Below are positions 7,873-17,743 of a DNA stretch of 64,000 nucleotides, in pieces; the first letter of the stretch is position 1, and each line of letters opens with the position of its first letter. The position numbers and the translations under genes were made by a program. Source of the stretch: Polynucleobacter hirudinilacicola (GTDB lineage: Bacteria; Pseudomonadota; Gammaproteobacteria; Burkholderiales; Burkholderiaceae); the NCBI RefSeq assembly GCF_002192535.1, contig NZ_NAIA01000002.1:1-64000 (forward strand). Direction: 5' to 3'. The notes beneath the pieces were generated by a model. The model had not been told where the DNA came from, made no database searches, and was given only the letters and a program-made list of their open reading frames with translations.

Positions 7873-9237
7873 TTAAGGTTTTCCGCGGCTTGCGGCTTGC
7901 TCTTCTAAGCGATGCTCCAGATAGTGAATGCTGGTGCCACCTTCCATGAAGTTGGGATCAAGCATTAATTCACGGTGCAAGGGTACGTTAGTTGTAATGC
8001 CATCAATCACCATCTCCGATAGGGCAATTTGCATACGGCGGATCGCTTGTTCGCGAGTATTGCCATAAGAAATTAATTTGCCAATCATCGAGTCATAGTT
8101 AGAAGGAACCACATAACCGCTATAGGCATGAGAGTCGACACGAATTCCGGGGCCGCCTGGCATATGGAAAGAGCCAATTTTGCCTGGGCTTGGTGTGAAC
8201 TTGAACGGGTCTTCAGCATTCAGACGGCATTCAATTGCATGACCACGGAACACAATATCTTTTTGGCGGTAGGCTAATTTGAGGCCGGATGCAATGCGAA
8301 TCTGCTCTTGAACAATATCCACACCAGTAATCATTTCAGTCACTGGGTGCTCAACTTGCACGCGAGTATTCATCTCAATGAAGAAGAATTCATTGTTTTC
8401 GTAGAGGAACTCAAACGTACCTGCACCGCGGTAACCAATTTTTCGGCAGGCTTCTGCGCAGCGCTCACCAATTTTAGCGATCAAGCGACGATCAATGCCT
8501 GGTGCTGGAGCTTCCTCAATCACTTTTTGGTGGCGACGTTGCATAGAGCAATCACGTTCGCCAAGCCAAATCGCATTGCCATGCGTATCAGCCAGAATTT
8601 GAATCTCTACATGGCGAGGTTTTTCTAAAAACTTCTCCATGTACACCTCTGGATTACCAAATGCACGACCAGCCTCTTCTTTTGTCATATTGACAGCATT
8701 AATCAGTGCCGCCTCAGTATGAACAACCCGCATGCCTCGTCCACCACCACCGCCAGCAGCTTTAATAATGACTGGGTAACCTACTTTTTTTGCAGTAGCA
8801 ATAATTTCTTTTGGGTTATCGGGTAAGGCGCCTTCAGATCCAGGGACACATGGAACACCCGCTTTAATCATGGCGCGTTTTGCAGACACTTTGTCACCCA
8901 TGAGGCGAATCGATGCTGCAGTTGGCCCTATGAAAGCAAAGCCAGATTTCTCAACGCGTTCGGCAAAGTCAGCGTTTTCAGAGAGAAAGCCGTAACCAGG
9001 ATGAATTGCTTCGGCATCAGTTACTTCAGCCGCAGAGATAATCGCAGGCATATTGAGATAGCTTAGCGGGGAAGGTGCTGGCCCAATACAGACGGCTTCA
9101 TCAGCTAGCTTCACATACTTTGCTTCTTTGTCTGCAGTGGAATACACCACAACAGTTTTAATTCCCAACTCGCGGCATGCGCGTTGGATGCGGAGAGCAA
9201 TTTCTCCCCGATTGGCGATCAGAATCTTATCGAACAT
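7873..9237 (-). CDS. accC: Acetyl-CoA carboxylase, biotin carboxylase subunit
   Basis: Carboxylates the biotin carried by AccB using ATP and bicarbonate, the first half of malonyl-CoA synthesis. At 454 residues it has the normal length. Visible are the N-terminal [20 protein letters not shown] (79-88), the ATP-grasp lysines K116 and K159, the glycine loop GGGGGRG (162-168), and [14 protein letters not shown] with the metal and catalytic residues. It lies between accB (44 bp upstream) and prmA (16 bp downstream), the common accBC-prmA order of betaproteobacteria. Confidence 0.97.
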   Translation of the reverse strand: MFDKILIANRGEIALRIQRACRELGIKTVVVYSTADKEAKYVKLADEAVCIGPAPSPLSYLNMPAIISAAEVTDAEAIHPGYGFLSENADFAERVEKSGFAFIGPTAASIRLMGDKVSAKRAMIKAGVPCVPGSEGALPDNPKEIIATAKKVGYPVIIKAAGGGGGRGMRVVHTEAALINAVNMTKEEAGRAFGNPEVYMEKFLEKPRHVEIQILADTHGNAIWLGERDCSMQRRHQKVIEEAPAPGIDRRLIAKIGERCAEACRKIGYRGAGTFEFLYENNEFFFIEMNTRVQVEHPVTEMITGVDIVQEQIRIASGLKLAYRQKDIVFRGHAIECRLNAEDPFKFTPSPGKIGSFHMPGGPGIRVDSHAYSGYVVPSNYDSMIGKLISYGNTREQAIRRMQIALSEMVIDGITTNVPLHRELMLDPNFMEGGTSIHYLEHRLEEQAASRGKP

Positions 9238-9281
9238 GTCGGCTTTAAGTTAGGTGGTAATGGATTAGAGGGCTTAATAAA

Positions 9282-9746
9282 TTAAGTGATGATGAACAGC
9301 GGCTGATCAAATTCAACACCTTGACCGTTTTCACAAAGAATCTCTTTCACTACACCAGCATGCTCCGACTCAATCTCATTGAGCAATTTCATCGCTTCGA
9401 TGATGCAAAGTGTTTGACCTACTTTGACAGTGTCACCAATGTTGACGAAGTTTGGAGACTCTGGATTGGGAGCACGGTAGAAGGTACCAACCATTGGGGA
9501 GCGAGCAACAAAACCAGCTTCGGCAGCAGGAACTTCAGCTACTGGTGCTACTGGTGCAGGGGCAGTTGCGGGGGCGGCTTGCGCGGCAGAAGCAGGTGCA
9601 GGATTTGCATAAACTATTTGTCCAGTAGGGGTCGCAGAGCCAGAGTTAACGATACGAACACGGTCTTCACCTTCGTTAACCTCTAACTCTGAAATGCCTG
9701 ATTCAGAAACTAGGTCGATCAAGGTTTTTAGTTTTCTCAGATCCAT
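9282..9746 (-). CDS. accB: Acetyl-CoA carboxylase, biotin carboxyl carrier protein
   Basis: Carries the biotin that shuttles CO2 from AccC to the carboxyltransferase. The N-terminal half (1-35) is the conserved [13 protein letters not shown] helix region. Residues about 45-78 form an Ala/Pro-rich flexible linker. The biotinyl domain (about 80-154) includes the thumb and the EAMK motif with biotinylated K120. The total of 154 residues is normal. It is co-transcribed with accC, and aroQ lies 36 bp upstream on the same strand. Confidence 0.96.
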   Translation of the reverse strand: MDLRKLKTLIDLVSESGISELEVNEGEDRVRIVNSGSATPTGQIVYANPAPASAAQAAPATAPAPVAPVAEVPAAEAGFVARSPMVGTFYRAPNPESPNFVNIGDTVKVGQTLCIIEAMKLLNEIESEHAGVVKEILCENGQGVEFDQPLFIIT

Positions 9747-9782
9747 GTGAGTGATTCCTCTCTTGTAATTCTTTAAATAGAT

Positions 9783-10232
9783 TTATTTGTTTAAGCGGGC
9801 AACTGCTGCCTGCAGGGCTAATTCATAACCAATCGCACCTAGGCCGCAAATAACCCCGGTTGCAATATCAGATAGGTATGAGTGCTTGCGAAATTCTTCG
9901 CGCTGATGAATATTGGATAAATGGATTTCCACAAAAGGGATGGCAACCCCAGCCAAAACGTCACGCAAGGCTACGCTAGTGTGGGTAAACGCACCTGGAT
10001 TAATGATGATGAAATCAACCCCATCTTGCTTGGCCTTTTGAATGCGGTCGATTAGCTCGCCCTCATGATTACTTTGGTAAGTGTTCAGGTCGACCGATTG
10101 GGCTTTAGCTAGATCTTCTAGCTTCTGATGGATGTCTGCCAGGGTGGTTTTCCCATAAACCTCTGGTTCACGTGTACCTAGTAGGTTGAGATTTGGGCCC
10201 TGAATTACGAGAATTGAAGCTTTTTTCGACAT
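9783..10232 (-). CDS. aroQ: Type II 3-dehydroquinate dehydratase
   Basis: Converts 3-dehydroquinate to 3-dehydroshikimate in the shikimate pathway. The 149-residue protein has the type II signature [21 protein letters not shown] with catalytic Y26. [11 protein letters not shown] (about 76-86) and [14 protein letters not shown] with the general-acid H104 complete the active site. It is first of the aroQ-accB-accC run, a widespread gene order. A 192-bp gap upstream probably holds the operon promoter. Confidence 0.95.
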   Translation of the reverse strand: MSKKASILVIQGPNLNLLGTREPEVYGKTTLADIHQKLEDLAKAQSVDLNTYQSNHEGELIDRIQKAKQDGVDFIIINPGAFTHTSVALRDVLAGVAIPFVEIHLSNIHQREEFRKHSYLSDIATGVICGLGAIGYELALQAAVARLNK

Positions 10233-10352
10233 AGATCCCTGTTTTTAAAGGCAGTTAGATGTTAATTGCTTCACATGCTATGTCAGCAGTATACCCGCTC
10301 AAAATAGTGAAAAAGGGAATTTTGGGGATTCTTGAGCCAAGTTTTTTGGAAG

Positions 10353-10375
10353 AAATGAGGCTTATTACCTCATTT
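10353..10375. terminator. Hairpin in the tlpA-aroQ gap, possible terminator of tlpA
   Basis: The 8-bp inverted repeat AAATGAGG (10353-10360) and CCTCATTT (10368-10375) has a 7-nt loop and lies 50 bp past the tlpA stop on the minus strand. The longer T-run is on the plus-strand side, so termination of minus-strand tlpA would be weak. The rest of 10233-10424 contains no gene I can support. The 11-mer TATGTCAGCAG occurs twice in the gap. Confidence 0.35.
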
Positions 10376-10424
10376 TTATGCATTGAGGGGGTATGTCAGC
10401 AGCTTCAAAAATCAATAAAATTAC

Positions 10425-10952
10425 TTATAAAGCAGCTTTAATGGCCTTTCTGAGCTCATCTTCACTTATCTTTCCTAATTTTGTGTAAGTTGATTTACCT
10501 TTGGCATCAATAATGACCGTATAAGGCAGGGCACCTTGGGTATTGCCCATTTGCTTGGATAGATTACTGCCTTCAAGTCCGCCAATGAGGATTGGATATG
10601 AAACAGGGGTGCTTTTCAGAAATTCACGAATATTAGATGGTGAATCGATGCCGATACCGACAAATAAGACATTTTGCTGCAAGTACTCTTGTGAAAGCAG
10701 GTCTAAAGTCGGCATTTCTTCAACGCATGGGGGGCACCAAGAGGCCCAAAAGTTCACTATCAGGACTTTTCCTTGCCATTCGGCTGAATTGGCAGGTTTT
10801 CCATCTGGAGTTTGCCAAGGATTAGCAAAAAAGGCTTTTACTGAAGGATCGCTAGCCAGACCGGTTTTAGAAATCCATTGCGAAGTAAAGACGCCACCGA
10901 GCAAGGCCATGAGGCTAATTCCGCAGATGGTGAGTAATTGTCTTCGGTTCAT
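10425..10952 (-). CDS. TlpA/ResA-like thiol-disulfide oxidoreductase
   Basis: A 175-residue envelope thioredoxin, probably a periplasmic disulfide reductant. An N-terminal basic stretch and hydrophobic segment (about 5-22) act as a signal peptide or membrane anchor. The thioredoxin fold follows with WASWCPPCVEEMP, active cysteines C73 and C76. The cis-Pro loop appears as GALPYTVIID. AAGGAG about eight bases upstream of the ATG supports the start. Its start lies only 26 bp from the divergent mpl start. The partner protein, for example a cytochrome c maturation component, is not evident from context. Confidence 0.88.
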   Translation of the reverse strand: MNRRQLLTICGISLMALLGGVFTSQWISKTGLASDPSVKAFFANPWQTPDGKPANSAEWQGKVLIVNFWASWCPPCVEEMPTLDLLSQEYLQQNVLFVGIGIDSPSNIREFLKSTPVSYPILIGGLEGSNLSKQMGNTQGALPYTVIIDAKGKSTYTKLGKISEDELRKAIKAAL

Positions 10953-10978
10953 TGCAACTCCTTCGCTAAAATTCGTAG

Positions 10979-12376
10979 ATGCATATACATATCTTGGGCA
11001 TCTGCGGTACTTTCATGGGCGGCATTGCCGCAATTGCTCGGCAAGCCGGGCATCGTGTAACTGGTTGTGATGCTAACGTGTATCCACCAATGAGTACTCA
11101 ACTCGAGGCTCAAGGCATCGAATTGATTGAAGGATTTTCACCGGATCAATTATTGCAGTTTGAGACAATGCCTGATTTATTTGTAATCGGCAATGTAGTT
11201 TCTCGCGGTAATCCACTAATGGAAGCCATCCTTAACCAAGGACTCCCTTATATCTCTGGTCCGCAGTGGCTCGGTGAACAAGTTTTATATGGCAGACATG
11301 TTTTGGCGGTGGCCGGCACGCATGGCAAGACAACAACATCTGCCATGCTTACTTGGATTCTGGAATTTAATGATTACAAGCCAGGGTATTTAATTGGCGG
11401 AGTGCCGCTCAATTTCACGGTGTCTGCACGTTTGGGCGAGAGCAAATACTTTGTGATCGAGGCTGATGAATATGACACAGCTTTCTTTGATAAGCGGAGT
11501 AAGTTTGTCCACTACAGGCCACGCACTGCTTTATTAAATAATTTGGAGTTTGATCATGCCGATATCTTTGCTAATCTGGCGGCCATTGAAACCCAGTTTC
11601 ACCATTTGGTTCGTACCGTTCCTGGCGATGGGCTACTGGTGGTGAATGGCGAAGAGCCTGCACTCGCAAATGTAATTACCAGGGGCGCTTGGGCACCAGT
11701 AGAGCATTTTGGCCATGAGTCTACCAACGAGTGGTCATTCATTTCTCAAGATGGTGATGGATTTATTGTGTGTCAGTCCGGCAAAGAAGTCGCCAAAGTA
11801 ACTTGGGCGATAGACTCTGGGGTGATGGGTCGACACAATCAACTTAATGCATTAGCAGCCATTGCATCAGCAAATCACATCGGCATTTCACCAGCAGACT
11901 CTGCGCGCGCTTTAGCCGAATTTAAAAATGTCAAACGACGTCTTGAAACAATTGGTGTTGCAAATGACATTACTGTCTATGACGATTTTGCACATCATCC
12001 AACGGCTATTACAACCACGGTAGATGGTTTACGCCGTCGCGTTGGCAAAGCGCGCATTCTGGCAGTATTGGAGCCTCGTTCCAATACGATGAAACTGGGT
12101 GTCATGAAGGCTCAGCTTCCCGGTAGCTTAAGTCAAGCCGATGTTGTTTTTGCTTATAGTGCTAATACGGGCAATGAGTCTCTAGGCTGGGATTTGGCAG
12201 AGGTTTTATCTCCACTTAATGCAAAAGAGCCGGCTAAGGCACAAGCTTTTGATGATCTGGATGCTTTAGTCAATGCAGTTACAAAAGAAGCAAGACCTGG
12301 CGATCATATTTTGGTTATGAGTAACGGTGGATTTGGTGGCGTGCATCAAAAAATATTAAAAGCGATTGCTGTTTAA
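10979..12376 (+). CDS. mpl: UDP-MurNAc:L-Ala-gamma-D-Glu-meso-DAP ligase
   Basis: Cytoplasmic Mur ligase that recycles the cell-wall tripeptide by joining it to UDP-MurNAc. The 465-residue protein opens with MHIHILGICGTFMGG, the typical Mpl N-terminus, fixing the start. The ATP P-loop is GTHGKTT (113-119). The middle domain carries the EADEYDTAFFDKRS segment, and YDDFAHHPTAI marks the start of the C-terminal domain. There is no clear ribosome site, and the start is only 26 bp from divergent tlpA, so its promoter must overlap tlpA. The fabG-like gene follows on the same strand after 40 bp. Confidence 0.94.
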   Translation: MHIHILGICGTFMGGIAAIARQAGHRVTGCDANVYPPMSTQLEAQGIELIEGFSPDQLLQFETMPDLFVIGNVVSRGNPLMEAILNQGLPYISGPQWLGEQVLYGRHVLAVAGTHGKTTTSAMLTWILEFNDYKPGYLIGGVPLNFTVSARLGESKYFVIEADEYDTAFFDKRSKFVHYRPRTALLNNLEFDHADIFANLAAIETQFHHLVRTVPGDGLLVVNGEEPALANVITRGAWAPVEHFGHESTNEWSFISQDGDGFIVCQSGKEVAKVTWAIDSGVMGRHNQLNALAAIASANHIGISPADSARALAEFKNVKRRLETIGVANDITVYDDFAHHPTAITTTVDGLRRRVGKARILAVLEPRSNTMKLGVMKAQLPGSLSQADVVFAYSANTGNESLGWDLAEVLSPLNAKEPAKAQAFDDLDALVNAVTKEARPGDHILVMSNGGFGGVHQKILKAIAV

Positions 12377-12416
12377 CAGGCGCGATCAGGATCAATCTAA
12401 ATACAGAGAGTAAATC

Positions 12417-13151
12417 ATGGGTAATAGATTAAAAGATAAGGTAGCAATCATCACGGGTGCCGCAAAAGGAATTGGCTTTGCTACTGCCCAACGCTTTGCC
12501 CAGGAGGGCGCAATTGTGATCATTGCAGATATGAATCTAGAGTCCGCAAAAGGCGCTGCTGCACAAATTCCGAATGCAGAAGCGTATGCCATGAATGTGA
12601 CCGATCGCGCTAGTATTCGGGCGGTTGTGGATCAAGTGATGCAAAAGCATGGCCATATCGATATCTTGATTAATAACGCCGGTATTACGCAAGATGCTCG
12701 TCTAGTGAAGATGACAGAGGCTCAGTTTGATACGGTAATTGATGTCAATTTGAAGGGCGTATTTAACTGCACTCAGTTAGTCGTTCCGCATATGTTAGAA
12801 GCTAAGTCTGGTGCAATTGTGAACGCCTCCAGTGTTGTTGGTCTGTATGGCAACTTTGGCCAGACCAATTACTCTGCGACTAAGTTCGGTGTCATTGGCT
12901 TTACCAAGACTTGGGCGCGTGAGCTTGGCCCTAAAGGCATTCGTGTAAATGCGGTATGTCCTGGATTTATTGCAACCGAGATGGTGAAAGCAATGCCCGA
13001 AAATATTTTACAAGACATTAAAAGGCGCAGCTGGCTTGGGCGTCTTGGTACTCCAGAAGAAATGGCTAATGTGTATCTATTCTTAGCTAGTGATGAGGCC
13101 AGCTATGTCAATGGCGTTGCTTTAGAGGCTAGCGGCGGAATCTCTCTCTAA
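12417..13151 (+). CDS. fabG: Short-chain dehydrogenase, 3-oxoacyl-ACP reductase-like
   Basis: Classical SDR of 244 residues, the FabG size. The NAD(P)-binding motif TGAAKGIG is at 13-20 and NNAG at 86-89. The catalytic tetrad is N111, S138/S139, Y152 and K156. The C-terminus EASGGISL resembles FabG's conserved NGG(M/I) ending. FabG reduces 3-oxoacyl-ACP in fatty-acid elongation. It is not in a fab operon here (mpl before, RNase gene after), so it may be a second FabG-type reductase acting on another substrate. The next gene starts 3 bp after its stop. Confidence 0.8.
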   Translation: MGNRLKDKVAIITGAAKGIGFATAQRFAQEGAIVIIADMNLESAKGAAAQIPNAEAYAMNVTDRASIRAVVDQVMQKHGHIDILINNAGITQDARLVKMTEAQFDTVIDVNLKGVFNCTQLVVPHMLEAKSGAIVNASSVVGLYGNFGQTNYSATKFGVIGFTKTWARELGPKGIRVNAVCPGFIATEMVKAMPENILQDIKRRSWLGRLGTPEEMANVYLFLASDEASYVNGVALEASGGISL

Positions 13152-13153
13152 GC

Positions 13154-15157
13154 ATGAATCTTTTATATGAAGAAGGTGGCGATATCAAGATTGCCACAGT
13201 GCAGTCTGCATCAGGCGCGGGCGATGCTGAGTCTTGGCAGGCCACTAGCCTTTCTGGAAAAAAAATTAAGCTCAAAGCTAAAGAAGTTTGGTTGCGCTTT
13301 GACAAGCCGCAAGCTCAGGCTGTAATGGATGAGGCTACTGTTTTATCGAAAGACATCGACTTACAGTTGCTTTGGGATTGCGCTCCAGAAGAAGAGTTTG
13401 GTTTAGTCGATGTTTCTCATGAATACTTTGGCGCGCAAGCGACTATTCCACAGCAAGTTTCTCTGGGGATTGCTTTGCAAGGAGCCCCAGTGTTTTTCCG
13501 TCGTAAGGGGCGCGGCCGTTTTCAGCGGGCACCACTTGAACAATTACAGGCTGGTTTAGCTGCGCTTGAGCGTAAACAAAAAGAGCTGGAGCAGCAGTCT
13601 GCATGGCAACAAGAATTAGTCGCTGGTAGATTCCCAGAAACACTCAAATCATCTGCTCAGCAGTTATTGTTTTCTCCAGATAAAAATACTACCGCCTATA
13701 AAGCATTGACGGCTGCGTGCTCTGAGACTGGGGAGTCTCCTGCGCAGTTAATGATTCGGTGTGGCGCAGTTGATTCACCCCTAGCCTATCACCAAGGAAT
13801 GTTTCTTAAGACATATTTCCCGAATGGAGCTGCACACAGTCAAAGTGTTGGGGTTGATCAAGCTGCCTATACGGCTGCCATTGCAGAGTTACCGCTTGCG
13901 GACGTAAAAGCCTTCTCAATTGATGACTCAGGCACCACCGAGATAGATGATGCGCTCTCGGTGACGGAGTTAGAGGATGGTGGTTATCGCATTGGTATTC
14001 ATATTGCTGCTCCTGGTTTAGCGATCGCTAAAGATGATCCCTTAGACCAAGTGGCACGGGCTCGTATGTCCACTGTATATTTTCCTGGTGACAAAATCAC
14101 CATGTTGCCGGACTCAGTGATTGAGCAATTTTCTTTAGATGAGGGCGCGTCAAGACCAGCCCTGTCGATCTATGTGGATATTGATGCCGAAGGACTTGCT
14201 AATAGAGATTCTTTGCAAATGCGTGCTGAGATGGTGCCCATGGCGGCCAATTTGCGCTTAGAGGATATCGAGCATCTCGTCAGCGAAGAGAGTTTGCGGG
14301 ATGAGGGTGCTACCTATCCGTATCGTAAAGAGCTCGCTATTTTATGGATGGCTGCTAAGCATCTGCATGCCGCGCGTCAAGAAAAAAGAGTTACTAATGG
14401 CCTTCGCGCCGAACAGTTAGGCCTAATTGATCCTAATGCTTTAGCGAGGGATTTTCATTTCCAGATTCAGGATATCAATGGAGTGCAGCGTGTTGAGATT
14501 GTTCCGCGTCAGCGTGGCTCCATTCTCGATACTATTGTTGCTGAGTGGATGATTTTCTGTAATAGCGCTTCGGGTCAGCTCTTGGCCGATCATGGTTTGC
14601 CTGGTTTATTTAGAACGCAGAAGGGTTGGGGTCCATTGCGTACTCGGATGCAAACAACCCCAGGACCGCATGAGGGTTTGGGATTAGATTACTACGCATG
14701 GTGTACCTCACCATTACGCCGCTACTCTGATTTAGTAAACCAATGGCAACTCATTGCCCTGGCTAAGCACGGTGTGACCGCAAAGATGGTGGCGCCGTTT
14801 CCGCCGCGTGATGCCGCTTTAATGGGCATTGCGGCCGACTTTGAATCTTCCTATCAAACCTATGGTGAATACCAGGACAGATTAGAAAAATACTGGTGTC
14901 TGCGTTGGGCTACTCAAGATGGTGAGTCAAAGAATGTACATGTGCGTCATTTAAAAGAAGGTATGTCTCGACTGGAGTTGGTGCCGCTGCATCTCCCGAT
15001 TCCAGAATTGGCAGGTCATCCACGCCTAGCTCGTGCCGAAGTGGTTTTAACGGATGTCGATTTGTTGCAATTAAGTGCCGCTGTCAGGGTATTAGAAATT
15101 GAGACCAAGCTTGAGATGCCTGAAGTAAGTGCTGATGAAGATGGTAGTGCTGCCTAA
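13154..15157 (+). CDS. RNase II-family (RNB domain) exoribonuclease
   Basis: A 667-residue RNB protein predicted to degrade RNA 3' to 5' in the cytoplasm. The catalytic metal cluster lies in IDDSGTTEIDDAL: D257, E263, D265 and D266 align with E. coli RNase II D201, D207, D209 and D210, so one Asp is a Glu. A further conserved segment, TSPLRRYSDLVNQWQL (about 517-532), is a hallmark of the RNB fold. About 250 residues precede the RNB domain. Homologues sit at this place, before a tonB-like gene and aroE, in many Burkholderiales. The following gene overlaps its last 29 bases. Confidence 0.88.
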   Translation: MNLLYEEGGDIKIATVQSASGAGDAESWQATSLSGKKIKLKAKEVWLRFDKPQAQAVMDEATVLSKDIDLQLLWDCAPEEEFGLVDVSHEYFGAQATIPQQVSLGIALQGAPVFFRRKGRGRFQRAPLEQLQAGLAALERKQKELEQQSAWQQELVAGRFPETLKSSAQQLLFSPDKNTTAYKALTAACSETGESPAQLMIRCGAVDSPLAYHQGMFLKTYFPNGAAHSQSVGVDQAAYTAAIAELPLADVKAFSIDDSGTTEIDDALSVTELEDGGYRIGIHIAAPGLAIAKDDPLDQVARARMSTVYFPGDKITMLPDSVIEQFSLDEGASRPALSIYVDIDAEGLANRDSLQMRAEMVPMAANLRLEDIEHLVSEESLRDEGATYPYRKELAILWMAAKHLHAARQEKRVTNGLRAEQLGLIDPNALARDFHFQIQDINGVQRVEIVPRQRGSILDTIVAEWMIFCNSASGQLLADHGLPGLFRTQKGWGPLRTRMQTTPGPHEGLGLDYYAWCTSPLRRYSDLVNQWQLIALAKHGVTAKMVAPFPPRDAALMGIAADFESSYQTYGEYQDRLEKYWCLRWATQDGESKNVHVRHLKEGMSRLELVPLHLPIPELAGHPRLARAEVVLTDVDLLQLSAAVRVLEIETKLEMPEVSADEDGSAA

Positions 15158-16001
15158 ATTGAACAAAGCGGTGTTTTATCTTCAGACTACTTGGCGTCAC
15201 CACCCTTTTCGTTTGGCACTATGCGTTTCGCTGTTAATTCATATTATTTTTTTATCGGTACGCTGGGGTTTTGGGGGGATTGAGAGTCGTCGCTTGAATA
15301 CCCCCTTAAGTATTATCTTGGTAAATGCCAGCAATAAAACACCACCTAAAGAGGCTAATAAATTAGCGCAAGCAGATTTACAGGGCGGTGGCAAAACAAG
15401 CAATCAAGATGCAACTGCATTACACCGTGCTCGCTTAGGAGCAGAGGCTCGCCTAGAAGTTTTAGAGAAGCAGCAAAAGCAAATGTTGGCAAAGTTAGAT
15501 GAGCAGCGGAGTCGTTCAGGTGGGCGCAAGAGTGGGGATGATCAGAAAATGACGCCACAACTCAATTCACTTGAAGCTGAGTTAGCCAAGCGTTTGCAGG
15601 CTGATGGTCGTGAACCACGCCGTAAAGTCTTAACCGGTACCAGTGCCAAAGCGGTGACATTTGCACATTACTACGATGCGATGCGCCAAAAAATTGAGTC
15701 TTATGGGAGCGCATTTTTTCCTCGCGCCAATGGCCGTCCTTTGTATGGCAGTCTAGTGATTGTGGTCAGCGTGGATGCCCAAGGGCGAATTACTACCAAT
15801 GCTCAGGGTAAGGATGGCTTATCGATCGGTCGTAGCTCAGGCAATCCTGAATTGGATCGGCAGGCGATCGCAATCGTGCGCGCTTCAGCACCCTTTGGGC
15901 CATTCCCCTCGGAAATGCGCAATCAGATCGATGTACTGGATTGGATTTCTACCTTTGAGTTCACGCGGGATGGCGCTGATCGCCTAGAGTTGCGCCAGTA
16001 A
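15129..16001 (+). CDS. TonB C-terminal-domain protein
   Basis: A 290-residue inner-membrane protein with a TonB-like architecture. One N-terminal transmembrane segment (about 28-48, LALCVSLLIHIIFLS) is followed by a long charged, Gln/Lys-rich region, likely coiled-coil (about 95-160). The C-terminal domain (about 195-285) has the YDAMRQKIESYG and GSLVIVVSVDAQGRI segments of TonB. TonB couples proton-motive force to outer-membrane receptors, but no exbBD or receptor is nearby, so its partner is unknown. The start overlaps the RNase gene by 29 bases; ATGs at 15135 and 15141 are alternatives. Confidence 0.78.
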   Translation: MLMKMVVLPKLNKAVFYLQTTWRHHPFRLALCVSLLIHIIFLSVRWGFGGIESRRLNTPLSIILVNASNKTPPKEANKLAQADLQGGGKTSNQDATALHRARLGAEARLEVLEKQQKQMLAKLDEQRSRSGGRKSGDDQKMTPQLNSLEAELAKRLQADGREPRRKVLTGTSAKAVTFAHYYDAMRQKIESYGSAFFPRANGRPLYGSLVIVVSVDAQGRITTNAQGKDGLSIGRSSGNPELDRQAIAIVRASAPFGPFPSEMRNQIDVLDWISTFEFTRDGADRLELRQ

Positions 16002-16043
16002 TTTTCAAAAATAGTTCTTAAATTCGCTTATTCTGTAGCCATT

Positions 16044-16949
16044 ATGAATTCATCTCACTCAGTCGATCTACACACCGATCCTAGTCTATTTTCTGGGGTG
16101 GATGTGTACGCTGTCGCTGGTAATCCAATAGCCCACAGTAAGTCGCCTGTCATTCATCAACGCTTTGCAGAGCAGGCTAAGCAACAAATGCACTATGGCC
16201 GCTTACAGCCTGAGATCAATGCATTTTCAATAGCGGTAAAAGCTTTCTTCGCTGCTGGTGGCAAAGGGATGAATGTTACCGTTCCGTTTAAATTGGATGC
16301 ACAAGCATTTGCTGATGTATTGAGTTCACGCGCTCAGTTGGCTGGAGCCGTTAATACCTTATGGATAAAAGACGGCAAGGTTTATGGTGACAATACTGAT
16401 GGTGCGGGCCTGGTACGTGATTTATTGGCCCAAGGAATTTCGATTGCGCAATCTAGAATTTTGCTCTTAGGAGCAGGCGGTGCAGCCCGCGGCGTGATTG
16501 GGCCTTTATTGGAGCAATCTCCCAAGTGTTTGGTGATTGCTAATCGATCTAGCTCAAAAGCGGAAGAGTTGGTGAAGTTATTTGCCGACCTTGCGGCTGC
16601 AAAAGAAGTGGCGCTGGAGTCTAGAGCTTTGGCTCAGCTCGAAGATGCCGCAAGAACTCCATATCCATTTGATTTAGTGATTAATGCAACGGCTGCTGGG
16701 TTAGTTGATGAATCCCCATTGACTCTTGCTGCGGCAGCTAATATTTTTGTGCCGAGTTCATTTGCATACGATATGGTTTACGGAAAATCTACCGCCTTTA
16801 TGCAGCAAGCCTTGCAAAAGGGCGCGCGTGTTAGTGATGGCTTAGGCATGTTGGTTGAGCAGGCTGCCGATGCTTTTTTATTGTGGCGAGGTCAAGCCTT
16901 AGCCACGGCTATTGATCCCCGCGCAGTATTGGCTAAGCTTCGTAGCTAA
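16044..16949 (+). CDS. aroE: Shikimate dehydrogenase (NADP+)
   Basis: Reduces 3-dehydroshikimate to shikimate. The substrate site shows [10 protein letters not shown] with S32 and S34, N77, catalytic K83 in GMNVTVPFK, and D119 in NTDGAG. The NADP-binding loop is GAGGAARG (143-150). The 301-residue length is normal with a slightly long N-terminus. It lies between the tonB-like gene and mtgA on the same strand, the order usual in Burkholderiales. aroQ, another shikimate-pathway gene, is in this window but in a separate unit. Confidence 0.96.
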   Translation: MNSSHSVDLHTDPSLFSGVDVYAVAGNPIAHSKSPVIHQRFAEQAKQQMHYGRLQPEINAFSIAVKAFFAAGGKGMNVTVPFKLDAQAFADVLSSRAQLAGAVNTLWIKDGKVYGDNTDGAGLVRDLLAQGISIAQSRILLLGAGGAARGVIGPLLEQSPKCLVIANRSSSKAEELVKLFADLAAAKEVALESRALAQLEDAARTPYPFDLVINATAAGLVDESPLTLAAAANIFVPSSFAYDMVYGKSTAFMQQALQKGARVSDGLGMLVEQAADAFLLWRGQALATAIDPRAVLAKLRS

Positions 16950-16973
16950 CTTACCCGCTGAGCATAATTTTTG

Positions 16974-17717
16974 ATGCGTTGGCTCACTTATTTAGTCAAA
17001 TGCATGCTCGCTGGTTTTTTGGCTATGCAGATTTACTTTGCGCTTCAGATCGCCGTATGGATTGTGTTTAATCCTTCTAGCACTTCGTTTCAAAGGGCTG
17101 AGCGTTGGCGTTTGTGCTCATGGCATTGGTCATGTCCGGTTTATTCAGAGTGGACGCCTTATGAGCAAATTTCTATCAATCTCAAGCGTGCGGTATTGGT
17201 TAGCGAGGACGATATCTTTTTTCAGCATAAAGGCTTTCGGATTGAGGATATGAAAAAAGCCTGGGAAAAGAATCAGCAAAAGGCTCAGGCAGGCGCTGGC
17301 TCTAAGACTGCATTGCGTGGCGGTTCAACCATTACCCAGCAGTTAGCTAAAAACCTATTTCTTTCTTCTGAACAAAATTATTTGCGCAAAGGACAAGAGT
17401 TCATTATTGCCGGACTTCTAGAGCTTACGCTTTCTAAAGAGCGCTTATTTGAGATCTACCTCAATTCAGTAGAGTGGGGCGAGGGTATCTTTGGTATTGG
17501 CGCTGCAGCTCATTACTATTACGCAACGACTCCAGCAGCATTGGGGCGAGATCAGGCTGCTGCCTTAGGTTCCGCATTACCTTCACCGAAGTGTTTTGAT
17601 AAACCTCAGTATTGTCGTAAGTCTAATATTCACTTTCCAACTCGCCAAGACTTCATCTTGGAAAATATGGATCGAGTTGCTTTAGCGCCTTATCCGGCGC
17701 CTAAAAATAGCAAATAA
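16974..17717 (+). CDS. mtgA: Monofunctional peptidoglycan glycosyltransferase
   Basis: Polymerises lipid II into glycan strands on the periplasmic face of the inner membrane. An N-terminal transmembrane anchor covers about residues 10-28. The GT51 domain has the catalytic Glu in VSEDDIFFQHKGF (about 75) and the conserved GGSTITQQLAKNLFLS and EIYLNSVEWGEG blocks. There is no transpeptidase domain, and 247 residues fits MtgA. I chose the ATG at 16974; a TTG directly before it is also possible. It converges with pyrF 26 bp downstream. Confidence 0.94.
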   Translation: MRWLTYLVKCMLAGFLAMQIYFALQIAVWIVFNPSSTSFQRAERWRLCSWHWSCPVYSEWTPYEQISINLKRAVLVSEDDIFFQHKGFRIEDMKKAWEKNQQKAQAGAGSKTALRGGSTITQQLAKNLFLSSEQNYLRKGQEFIIAGLLELTLSKERLFEIYLNSVEWGEGIFGIGAAAHYYYATTPAALGRDQAAALGSALPSPKCFDKPQYCRKSNIHFPTRQDFILENMDRVALAPYPAPKNSK

Positions 17718-17743
17718 TGAAATAAATAAATTAAGGTACTAGC

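Noticed and set aside
10259..10441. A 60-codon plus-strand frame in the aroQ-tlpA gap
   Set aside because: No ribosome site or family match; it crosses the hairpin at 10353-10375 and enters tlpA on the opposite strand.
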